From Yamagishiella unicocca (lineage: Eukaryota; Chlorophyta; Chlorophyceae; Chlamydomonadales; Volvocaceae): a DNA stretch of 64,000 nt. Position numbers and translations under genes: made by a program. Shown in pieces: positions 55,401-64,000 of this stretch; position 1 is the first letter of the stretch, and each line of letters starts with the position of its first letter. Under the pieces are notes generated by a model that saw only the letters and a list, made by a program, of their open reading frames with translations, did not search any database and was not told the DNA's origin. The stretch covers positions 1-64,000 of the forward strand of contig BDSL01000110.1 of the NCBI GenBank assembly GCA_003116995.1, given 5' to 3'.

Positions 55401-58400
55401 ATACGATACACACGCATACGCCCCAGGGCGACTGGCCGCTGCACCGTCCTACGCTGCCCACCGCCTTACATAACCGCCTGACCCGGGCCTCACCGCATGG
55501 GCACATGCCCGTCTCCACGTCTCCTCCCGCTGTACCCCCAAGCCCTCCGCCCCTACCCTCTCCCCCCTACACCCTACACCCCCCGTACATCCCCTCAATG
55601 CCCCCTCGAAGGCGGCGAGGGAGTGGAGCCAAGCGCATACCAGGACCTGCTGGCTGCGGATAACGTGATGCTCCACCTGGTGAGCGCTTGGGGGCTGGCC
55701 AGAGAGTAGACCGCTCCATCAAACCCCCGCGGCTCCCCCCCCCTCAAAACACGGGTTTCCCTCGAACCCCTCAAAACACGGTAAAACGGTTTTTATACAT
55801 CCCCTCAAAACACACACGCCCCTTCCCCTCACCCGGCTTCCCCCAGGTCCGCGTGCTGGACTCCCTGGAGGGCGAGGAGCTGCTGCTGCCGGTCAACCTG
55901 GCCAGCCGCCTGGTGCTGTCCAACACGGCCTTCGCGCAGCAGTTCATTTCGGCAGGTGGGTGGTTGGCTCTCTCGCTGGCAGCTTGGGCGGGTTGATGTG
56001 CGTTTCAAGGGGTTGAGAGGAAACTGGTGGGCCGACATGTATGAGGGGAGCAGGCGCGTGAAGGCAGCAAGGGAGCCCTTCATACTTAGGACTGCCCACC
56101 CGCCTCAACAGTACTTCCCTTCACGTCCAGGCGACCCTCTCCCCCCTTCTCCTCCCCCCACTCCCCCTCTCCCCGCCCCGTGTCGTCTCCAATGTCCCAC
56201 CATTGCGTCAAGCTTTTAACCATACTTGCGCCAAGCTCCTGTCCCTCACTTTTCCCCCTCCTGGGGTTCCTTTCGTACACGGGTTTCCCCTGCAACCCCC
56301 TAGCCCACGGGCTTTCCCCACCCACCCCTCCCGACTCTCCTTCCCCTTCCCCCCAACCCCTGCCGCCATCTTCACCGCCTTGGTTTGTCGGCCGTGGATT
56401 CACGGGTTCTCTTTAAACCCCCAACCCCTGCCCACCCGCCAGGCGGCCTGGCTCCCTCCACCATGTCCCGCTGCCTGGCCGACTCCTCTCCCGCCCCCGT
56501 GCTGGTGGACGTCCTGCTCATCGTCAGCCAGCTGGCACGGCTGAACAAAGACGCCTTCAACACCTACGAGCCGCTCGCCAAGGCCAACATCTACGGCCAG
56601 ATCCGAAGGTACGTGATCGTGCGATCCTCCGGGGGGAGGAATGTGGCGTAAGCCACGGGCGAGGAGGAAGAGGAGGAGAGACTCCCGGGCGAGAGCTTCA
56701 TCCGCACGGGATGAACGGCTTCTGGGGAGGCGAGGAAGAGGAGGAAAAAGAAACACACCGTTATCATACCATAAAAATACCGTAAAAATACCGTTGGCAT
56801 GGCCATGTATATCAAGGACGGGGCATGGGCCGTGTAAAGGTGCATGCGTGCACAGCATACGGTACCTGTATTGCACGTCCTGCCCCGAAGCGACCTTGAC
56901 CGTTGACCGAAAAAGCTGAGTCCGCGCCCCTCACCCACCCCGTCCATCCCCCGGCTGCTGCAGGCTGCTGTCCCACTCGGACGCCGCCGTACGCTCCAGG
57001 GTGTGCAACCTGGTTGGCAACATGTGCCGCCACTCCGCCTACTTTTACGGCGCCCTGGAGCGTCACGGTCTGCTGCCGCCGCTCATCGACCGCTGCGCCG
57101 ACCCGGACAAGACCACCCGCAAATTCGCGTGCTTCGCCATCGGCAACGCGGGTGCGTGTACGGCGTGTACGGCGCGTACGGGCCCCAGCGTGTTCGCCGC
57201 TCGGAAGGTTCCACCCCCACCCCCTCTTAGTGTCCTGCCCCATCCGCCGCCGCACCCCTGCCATCCCTTACGTAACCGCCCCGCACCCCCGGCCCCTGGC
57301 CTGCTGCCGTACTGCGCCCAGGCTTCCACAACGCCTCGCTGTACGGCGCCCTGGAGCCGGCCATCAGCCCGCTGGTGGCGCTGCTGCGAGACGAGGAGGT
57401 GCGGTGGCGTGGCACCGGGGAGGGGGGGGGTGTGAGGAAGGCCCGTGGGCTTGGAAGTCGAGTAGGAAGCCGTTTGGTACACACTTTTGGGGATGTGTCA
57501 GGAAGGTTGGGGGTTGCGCGAGGGTTGGGGGGTAGACAGGGTTTCAACCCGTGGTGCAATCCAAGACCGTACCCAACAGGCAGGATGGATTTTTCGCGTT
57601 TCCCCTCCGAACCCTGAATCCTAAAACCCTGACCGCCCGGCCTTCACCCGCCCGCTCCGCTGCACCCCCGCCGCCACCGCCCTCGGTTCGTCGGCCGTGG
57701 ATTCTCTCATCAAACCCCCCCGGCGCCACCCAACCCCCCCCAGGACAAGACCCGCGCCAACGCCGCGGGCGCCCTGGGCAATCTGGTCCGCAACTCCTCC
57801 ACCTTGTGCGGCGAGCTCATCCGAGCGGGCGCGCTGCGGGCGCTGCTGGACACCGCGCTCAGCCCGGAGCGGCCCCCCAGCGGGGCGGCGGCGGCCCGCG
57901 GCGGCGCGGGGGCGGGCGCGGACGCGGGCGGCTCTCCGGTCAAGATCGCGCTGTTCAGCCTGGGTAACATGTGCGCGCACCGGGAGTGCAGGGAGAGCCT
58001 CATTGCGCTCGGAGTGCAGGTGAGGCGGGGGGTGGCGAGGGAAAGCCGTGTACGCGGAAGAACTGTTTCTGGCAGACGGCGGGGGCGGGGGGCTGCGGCT
58101 GGGGCCCAGGCTGGTTGCAGTGGTGGTGGTGGTGGTGCGGCTGCTGATGTCACCGCAATTCTTGTAGGGGGAAAGGGGTATATTATCTACGCGAATCCAC
58201 GGCCGACGAACCAAAGGGCGGTGAAGATGGTGGTCCAAGAAGATGTAGTCGGCTAGGAGACGGAGGGGAGGCGCTGCTGAATGGTAACGTGAAGGTGATG
58301 AGGTAACGTAGACTGTAGGGGGAAAGTGGTGCTATGAAAGCAACTAAAGTGGCGAGCTAAGTAAAGGCGGGGGGGGGTAGGTCAGCCGGGCCTCCCGAGT

Positions 58401-58856
58401 ATCGGTGCCCAGGGCGCCAGCGCAGCCCCTCCCTCCAGCTCGCATCCCCCTAGAGGCGGGGCCTAGCCTCCACCCGGGTACCACCTTCGGCACCTCAAGC
58501 ACGTCTGGCTGCCACGCTGCCACTACCACCACCGCCCTGCTGCGCGCTCTCCGCCCGCTCTCCCCCTCTCTCCCTCCGCCCGCTCTTCCCCTCTCTCCTC
58601 CCCCCCACCGCCCTCTTCTACTTCCTCGCTTCATCGGACCGGGCTCTCTCCCTACCCCCTCCCCAGTTACACTTCCCATGTCGAGTCGAGTTACCGGCTC
58701 TTGTATGTTACCCCCTCCGCCGCCGCGCAGGACGTCATCCGGCGCCTCTCCAGCAACCCCGACCCCACGCAACAAAAGTACCTCCAACGCATCCAACAGA
58801 AGCTGCAGGCGGGGGCCCCCGGGGGCGGGGCGGCAGCGCCCGGCGGTGCGCGGTGA
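43494..58856 (+). CDS. FUSED-family serine/threonine kinase (STK36/TIO type), 29 exons
   Basis: The model joins 29 exons with GT-AG introns, keeps phase at every junction and ends in TGA, giving 4,377 nt and 1,458 residues. Exons: 43494-43547, 43807-43869, 44678-44804, 45093-45178, 45605-45697, 46190-46309, 46639-46718, 47245-47320, 47624-47773, 48049-48238, 48501-48745, 49539-49647, 50063-50268, 50454-50612, 51051-51197, 51449-51601, 51850-51995, 52365-52530, 53062-53344, 53843-54128, 54307-54556, 54869-55046, 55612-55679, 55847-55955, 56443-56608, 56964-57151, 57322-57398, 57744-58019, 58731-58856. The architecture (N-terminal kinase, long helical C-terminus) is that of FUSED. In mammals STK36 supports the ciliary central pair. 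In Arabidopsis the homologue TIO acts in cytokinesis. In a flagellated alga either role is possible. Confidence is high for the kinase exons and good for the rest. Confidence 0.92.
45700..45895. repeat. ~38-bp minisatellite in FUSED intron 5
   Basis: Five copies of a unit with CCTGCCATGCGACATCGCAA; GACATCGCA at about 45,722, 45,760, 45,799, 45,836 and 45,873. Copies contain the CGTACGTACG palindrome and sit directly after the splice donor. Confidence 0.9.
46882..47090. repeat. 55-bp minisatellite in FUSED intron 7
   Basis: Four near-identical copies containing GTGTAGGATGTACTGTACCC at 46,882, 46,937, 46,992 and 47,047. Confidence 0.95.
48049..49647 (+). other. low-complexity linker of the FUSED protein (exons 10-12)
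   Basis: Residues ~284-464. Ala/Pro/Thr/Gln-rich ([13 protein letters not shown]), ending in a charged helical stretch ([18 protein letters not shown]). Probably disordered and the least conserved part. These exon boundaries rest on phase and splice signals only. Confidence 0.7.
48941..49460. repeat. 13 identical 40-bp tandem units in FUSED intron 11
   Basis: TAAGGGGCGGCATGCTACTT followed by ACAGCTAGGAAGCATAAATG, repeated exactly 13 times with no change seen. Each unit holds a donor-like GTAAGG and an acceptor-like TACTTACAG about 25 nt apart. Perfect identity implies very recent expansion or ongoing homogenisation. Confidence 0.97.
50606..50745. repeat. G-rich, donor-like repeats at the start of FUSED intron 14
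   Basis: GTGCAGGTGAGG-type units recur at about 50,608, 50,645, 50,664 and again near 50,726. This duplicates the real exon 14 donor (CAG|GTGAGG at 50,612) into the intron. Confidence 0.75.
52531..52640. repeat. 26-bp minisatellite in FUSED intron 18
   Basis: GATGGGGGGCGATGAGCACC-type units at 52,535, 52,561, 52,587 and 52,613. Each has a G6 run and a C6 run that can pair as a hairpin. Starts directly after the exon 18 donor. Confidence 0.93.
53590..53825. repeat. ~18-bp pyrimidine-rich minisatellite in FUSED intron 19
   Basis: About a dozen copies of TCCTCCTACACGGTTCTC-like units running up to the exon 20 acceptor, forming an extended polypyrimidine region. Confidence 0.9.
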
Positions 58857-61800
58857 TTGCATTGCTGCGCGTCCTGGGCCGGTATAGGCAGCAGCAGCGG
58901 TGGTGTTGCGGCTCGCGCTGCCCACTATGGCCCAGCACGGCCCCATGCAAGGCATTGTTAGGGTAGCCTTACGCAACCGTATCTGTGCTCTTACCGTATC
59001 CGTGCGTGGTAGCCGTGCCGGTCCTGCTCGGGCGTGTAGTGAGACATGTACACGGAAGGGGTAGGGAGGGTGGGGCGGGCGCAGATGGAGGGGGCGGGAG
59101 GGGGCTGGAAGGAAGGAAGGAGGGGGAACATGCGGTCGTGGTTGGGGGAAGGGGGCGCGTCGCGCTGTGACGAATATGAGAGGACACACGTGGGTCGACA
59201 CTGTGGTGGGGGGAAGGCGATCCTGGGGGGCTCCATGGGTGGACAGCAGGGGTTACCGTGTCTTGGGGTGGGAGGCGCTGCGTACTCACCAGATGGGCCT
59301 TGTGGGGGGGCCTAGGTCCAGGAGAGGCTGCGGATTGGGATGTTTACGAGCACAGAGGCACTTCCTCGGAGACAGCTCTTGTTAGTAGCGTGCAGTGCAG
59401 CGATAGGTTGGTTTTTGCGACGGTGTTGTCAGAACACCATGTGTCGGATATGTGCTTGTCCTAACAGCAGCGTCGGGTTTTGTGTAGGGACGAGGCCGCC
59501 CCTGACGACAAGCTAGGAATGGACACCAGACTTGTCCCTTTTGAACATACATACCCTGGGCTGATGACCTGGTTGGAGGGGTTTCGCATGTTTCGGTTTC
59601 GTAAACATAGCATGTCCTATCCAGGCAACCGCGTCCTGTAGCTCCAGCCAAGCCACCTCACCCACAAACGCCCGTCGGCATCAGCCATCGAGCAACACGG
59701 TCCGAATGAACCCCTTTCCTTCGCACATTCATCGGATACGAACAGGAATGCATGACACACTTTGAGATAACGGTGTCGTAGATTTATGGCATCGTCCTGC
59801 GGCTCAAACGGCGGTTGAAGAATATGAGCTGAACTTGGGCACGGGAGGGACGGAGTCGCTTGCTAGGGGTCAGCTTCGAATGAAACATCTGACTAAGGCG
59901 GACTGAACCCCGGGGCCCCGTTTCGGAGGCTTCCACTCCGCTTATTACATCACATCAAATTACAAAAGGCACTTGGTCATTTTCGTAAGGCGGCCCTCGG
60001 CTAGCGCTGCTCTAACCCGACTCCTGGATGTGTATCCACACTCCAAACAAGCCCCCTAGCCAGAGCTGCGCCAGCGTTAAGTCTGCGCTGTGCTCGAGCC
60101 CAGTCAGTGCTCCGCCCGCTTCAGTGCAGCATCCGCCTCCCAGAGCAAGTTTTACACGCCCAAGCCATGCGTGCCAATGAAGAAGACCGTGCGCTGAAAA
60201 CACACATGACCATCCACACCTCGACATACCATATAGCACACACCCAACACGCCCCCACACCGATAGGGCACGCCGCCGGCACGCTGCTGCAAATGCAAAG
60301 TAAGGAAACAACCCTTGCTCCGCCACCCCAGAGCAGCAGGTTTATACAACCGTTGGGTAGCGTTGGGGGCTCGGGGCAGCATTCGGTGTGCGCTGTCTGG
60401 CCCAACCGCAGCCGCCGCTGCCGCTAGGGTAACGGCTAAATGGCAAGAGCCCAACCGCAGATGCCACTGCGTCTAGGGTAAAGGCTAAATGACATGAGCC
60501 CAACCGCTGGCAAATCTGCGCATTCACGCCGGACGCGAACCACCGGATACGATCCCCCCGAACGAGCTCTTCAGCGATTAGAGCCCCACACAGCGAAGGC
60601 CTAGGCAAGCGATAAGGTGGCTACGAGCTCGGTAGGTGCACGACTCGGGCACGAGGCAGGATGCCCGCCTACCCGCATCTGCCCAACCTAGCAAGACGAC
60701 AGCGCGTTATGAACGCAATAACTCCAAAAAGATGCCCTCGGAACGCTGAAAGCAGGTTCGCGAGGGTTGGCTGATCACCGCGAGCTGGGAACGTTGGGGC
60801 AGCGCTCACCGAACGCTTTCTACGGTAGCTCTTCTGCCCTGCGTCATTCTTAGGGTACAAACAAAATTCACCTGCCCCGGGCAGCACCCCGGACCAGCCG
60901 GCCATCGCAGACCCGAGGCCGGCGGGAAAGCGTGCAGGCGCGGCAAGACGCGCTGCCCGGCCGCTGGCCATGGCGGACTTGGCGGTGGCATCTCGCTCTC
61001 TTCCTCGACACCCATCGCGGGCGTTGCCTCACCACCACCACCACCACCACCATACCCCGGGGCCAGAGACGCTTCACAACGCCCGGCCTCTACACCATCC
61101 TCCACCACAGCCATCACTCCTTCCGCAGACTTCCTCAAGCTCGAACCTCAACATAATAGGAGTAATCAGATACCGCGCAGGCGCTCGTGGACAACAATGA
61201 CCGCGTCAGCTTCTTGGCTCGTCCAGTATAGCGCCCTGGCTCAGCGCTCCGCCCCTCCAGGATCGCACCTTTCCATGGAAGCTTCCAGCACCACCTTCAA
61301 CCTCCATGACAAGCCGCCATTCCCAAATCCTTTTCCTCGTTGCCCTCCCAAAGCCAAAATGACAGCCCTGCCTGCCCCGCTCAACTGCAAACAACAGGAA
61401 GAGATCACGCAAACATTGATAAGTAGGCGGCATTTGCAGTAAGTAGGTGGCACTGCAAATGCCCACGCCGCAAGTGCGGCCCGCTAGGGGCATACCCTAG
61501 GGGCATACCCTACAACCCTGAATGTCCCAAACACGAACGACAGCTAGCCGCCGATTCCGGTGTTCAGTCCGCTGGCAAGTAATCGTCGTACACACGGACG
61601 GCAGCACGGCGGCACCCAACAACACGGCCAACGGCCAGCCAATGTCATCGCTGTGAGCCAGAAGCTCTTGCGTGGTTGGTGCGGAGTTTGCGGAACTCCA
61701 TGCGTATGCTCAGTGAGCAGCGAGGCATTTTGATGCTTAAGGTACCTACTGCGCCCGCCAGGTTGGCGTTGGGAGGTGGTGGAGAGGAAACCCTGGGGTT

Positions 61801-62819
61801 GGGGCTGGGGGTGCGGACTGGACGAGGCGCGTGGCGTTTACGTGTGTAAGTTGGTGGGTTCGGCAGTGCTCATCGGTAAACGCATGGCGCGGTAGCAGGG
61901 CCACCCGCCGCCTCGCCTCCCTACGCGCCGGGCGCCGCACCCAGCTCCCGGCGGAGGAGTGGCATAAAAACCGTTGACGCGAAAAGGACAGGATAGTTGG
62001 CGCATGGTCGGAGGGGCCCGGGGGTTGTGCCACAAACGAGCCACCACCACCACCACCGCCACCAGCGCAAGCGCACGGCACCAGAGACGGACGACGGTGG
62101 CACTGCGGTTCAGCGCTTGTGTGGATCGGGTGGAGGGGCAGCACGAGGGCACACGGGAGCACGCACACCGCAAACACACACACGGACGTGCACGGACAGG
62201 GAGGGGCGGCATGAAGCCAGCCTGCACGAGATTCGGTTGCGAAGCTGCGCCCCAACGGCAGCGCATGTACGAACGTATAAAAGACGAGCCGTCGAACGAT
62301 GCAACCGACTCATCAGGCGCCCTCGTCACACGGGCGACCAGGGGCAGCGGCGTCGGGCAGATGCAGATCCAATCTGGTTGGTTCCCTTCTCCCCTCTCCC
62401 TCGCGCCCTCCGTGCGATACCACCTGTCGCACTTGTATGGCTCCTCCCTCAGGATGTCTAACCCGAAAGAAAAGCACCCGCGCGCTGCCCGCCGCCCCGC
62501 CCCGCCTCGCCCCCTCCTCACCCCAAACCCAGCGGTGCTCGTCACCGCTACACCCTCTGACGCGACATCACCTAGCCCAAACAAGCAACAACAAAAAAAC
62601 GCGCGAAGGAGTCCCGCGCCCGCGACCAGCCGGCACCACCACATTCCCACGCCTGGTGACGATGGCGGCGGCGGCTCCGAAACACCAGTGCTGCCGCCTG
62701 GAGTGATGCCTCACCCGTCGGGTACCCACGGCCGCCCTCACATCGGGACGTGAGTCGGCCAGGGGTTGTGCGGTGGCCCCACCTGTTCGCATCGCCCGCG
62801 TCGTCCCCGTCTCACCTCC
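58857..62819. other. spacer downstream of the FUSED gene, no supported gene
   Basis: Includes the FUSED 3' untranslated region; I did not notice a TGTAA polyadenylation motif nearby. 60,401-60,510 has two to three copies of a ~51-bp unit (AGCCCAACCGCAG..CTAGGGTAA.GGCTAAATG). 61,429-61,463 is a 12-bp perfect inverted repeat. Open frames at 61,746-62,650 look like by-products of GC-rich DNA. Confidence 0.45.
61429..61463. repeat. 12-bp inverted repeat with 11-nt loop
   Basis: GGCATTTGCAGT (61,429-61,440) and ACTGCAAATGCC (61,452-61,463). The left arm is preceded and the loop begins with AAGTAGG, so it overlaps a short direct repeat as well. Confidence 0.8.
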
Positions 62820-63797
62820 TCACCCGTCGCTCATCTTGCTGTCCTGCTGGAGACCCATCAGCGTCATGCCGCCACCAGCGACGCTGGCCGCGTTCATGCC
62901 ACTCATGCCACCCATGCCGCCCATGCCTCCACCGCCCATGCCGCCCATGCCTCCACCGCCCATGCCGCCCATGCCGCCCATGCCTCCACCGCCCATGCCC
63001 ATCCCCATGCCCATGCCACTGCTGGCCATAACACCCATGCCGCCCATGCCGCTGGGCATGCCGCTCATGCCGGCGCCGAGTCCGAGAAACCCGGACATGC
63101 CGCCGCTGTCGCCGCTGCCGCCGTTGGCAGCTGAGGCGGAGCCGGTTGCGCCGACGGACGCGGCGGAGGTGACGCGCGCTCCGAACAGCACCGCGGCGCC
63201 AACTGGGGCGCTGCCGGTGGTTCGCAAGCCGCCCATGGCAATCGCCTGTTGTTGCTGCTGCTGCTGTAGTTGCTGCTGCTGCAGTTGTTGCTGCTGCTGC
63301 TGCAGCTGCGCTGAGCTTCCGCCCATCATCATCATTTGCTGCTGCTGCTGCTGTTGCTGCTGCGACGGTTGCTGTTGCTGCTGCTGCGACGAATGCGACG
63401 ACTGCTGCGACTGCTGGATGCTCAGCACGTTGGCCATGGCCAGGACGTCCGGGTAGTACGGATACGAGTGTACGGCGGCCTTGGCGATCTGCAAGGCAAG
63501 CAGGAGCGGAAACGCTTTGTTCGCCACGTTTCTTTCTCCCTCCCCTCACCTGCCCTGTCCCCGCCCCTTCGTATTGTTGTCATTTGTCGCTTCTTCTCCT
63601 ATTTCGCGTCTATGGGTTTCTTCTAATCACCCCCCCCACCACCACGGCCCCCAGGCACCTGCAGTAGGTCCAGCACCCCCTTGAACACGAACACCACGAA
63701 CTCCATGTTAATGTTGTGCTCGCGCTGCAGGTTGGATCGCAATCGGTCGGCGGCCTCGTGCGCCGCAAGGGACGAGGAGCAGATCTCGGCGAAGACC
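62820..63797 (-). CDS. Gln/Met/Gly-rich protein, 3' part (5' end outside or unrecognised)
   Basis: Two exons: 63,797-63,659 and 63,488-62,820. Both splice junctions are GT-AG, and the frame runs on to a stop at 62,820. The first exon encodes VFAEICSSSLAAHEAADRLR and NINMEFVVFVFKGVLDLLQ. The second continues IAKAAVHSYPYYPDVLAMA, then two poly-Gln tracts with an intervening MMMM (Q-rich about 85 residues), then a Gly/Met tail built on MGGMGG. The folded helical part before the low-complexity tail is probably the end of a conserved domain, but I do not recognise the family. The poly-Gln and GGM tails suggest a protein that works in condensates or transcription/RNA complexes; this is inference only. 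Upstream exons lie beyond 63,797. Confidence 0.7.
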
Positions 63798-64000
63798 CTG
63801 CAGCAGGCATGGGTATTGAGAGGGAACCCGTGGATGCAGCAGGCATGGGCATTGAGCGGGGAAACAGTTCCTATTTATCCTTTTTTCCCTTTTGTCATTT
63901 CATTTAACCATCAGCACGTAGTTTTGCACTTCTCTAGCGTTCAGCCGCGTCAATTCGTTATCTGCTTTTTTCCGTACAGCCTACTTCGTGGTGTATTTTT

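Larger units (their letters stand above)
50063..58856 (+). other. ARM-like C-terminal region of the FUSED protein (exons 13-29)
   Basis: About 990 residues dominated by amphipathic helices. Recognisable armadillo-like repeats lie near the end: [20 protein letters not shown], then [26 protein letters not shown] and [18 protein letters not shown]. In TIO and STK36 the C-terminal region mediates binding to partners such as kinesin-12 or Kif27-type proteins. The partner here is unknown. Ends with a short helical tail, LQRIQQKLQ. Confidence 0.8.

Noticed and set aside
61838..62650. 270-residue minus-strand ORF
   Set aside because: Mixed low-complexity composition, no motif, no splice link to the neighbouring gene that I could support.

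Overview
The window looks like nuclear DNA of a volvocine or chlamydomonad green alga. The evidence is moderately to strongly GC-rich DNA, a gene with 29 exons joined by regular GT-AG introns, a giant PPSPX-type hydroxyproline-rich wall/matrix protein rod, a chromovirus retrotransposon and a FUSED-family kinase with a long helical C-terminus. All identifications come from reading motifs; no database search was run.

Layout. 1-2.5 kb holds repeats only. 2.5-12.8 kb (minus strand) is a ~10-kb non-LTR retrotransposon. Its polyprotein combines hydrophobic segments, a Josephin-like cysteine-protease/deubiquitinase domain, an AP-type endonuclease and a reverse transcriptase. One -1 frame break in the RT thumb separates this from a 1,150-residue C-terminal part with a 'FASPLN' domain. 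12.8-17.4 kb is a patchwork of repeats and terminal-inverted-repeat fragments. 17,384-26,583 is a terminal-inverted-repeat element (28-bp TIRs, possible ATG target duplication) that carries an array of 112-bp repeats. A young Ty3/Gypsy chromovirus (18,461-25,227; gag and pol in one frame separated by a single TAG) has inserted into the array, and a further ~1-kb sequence sits inside the 3' LTR of that chromovirus. This is three levels of nesting.

28.4-38.4 kb is about 330 tandem 27-bp units. On the minus strand they read as SPPPSPxPP, a roughly 3,300-residue extensin/GP1-like rod, and the opposite strand is also open. Two related ~240-bp blocks lie 13.2 kb apart on either side of it. 40.6-42.06 kb is another TIR element with an unrecognised ORF.

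43,494-58,856 (plus strand) is a complete 29-exon FUSED (STK36/TIO-type) kinase gene. The exon model I built closes in frame at 1,458 residues. Its introns hold several minisatellites, including 13 identical 40-bp units, and share recurring short modules. 58.9-62.8 kb has no gene I can support. 62,820-63,797 (minus strand) is the 3' part of a gene for a protein rich in Gln, Met and Gly that runs off the window.

The most unusual content is the retrotransposon polyprotein with membrane segments, a Josephin-like domain and a C-terminal FASPLN domain. The size and higher-order structure of the wall-protein rod come next.
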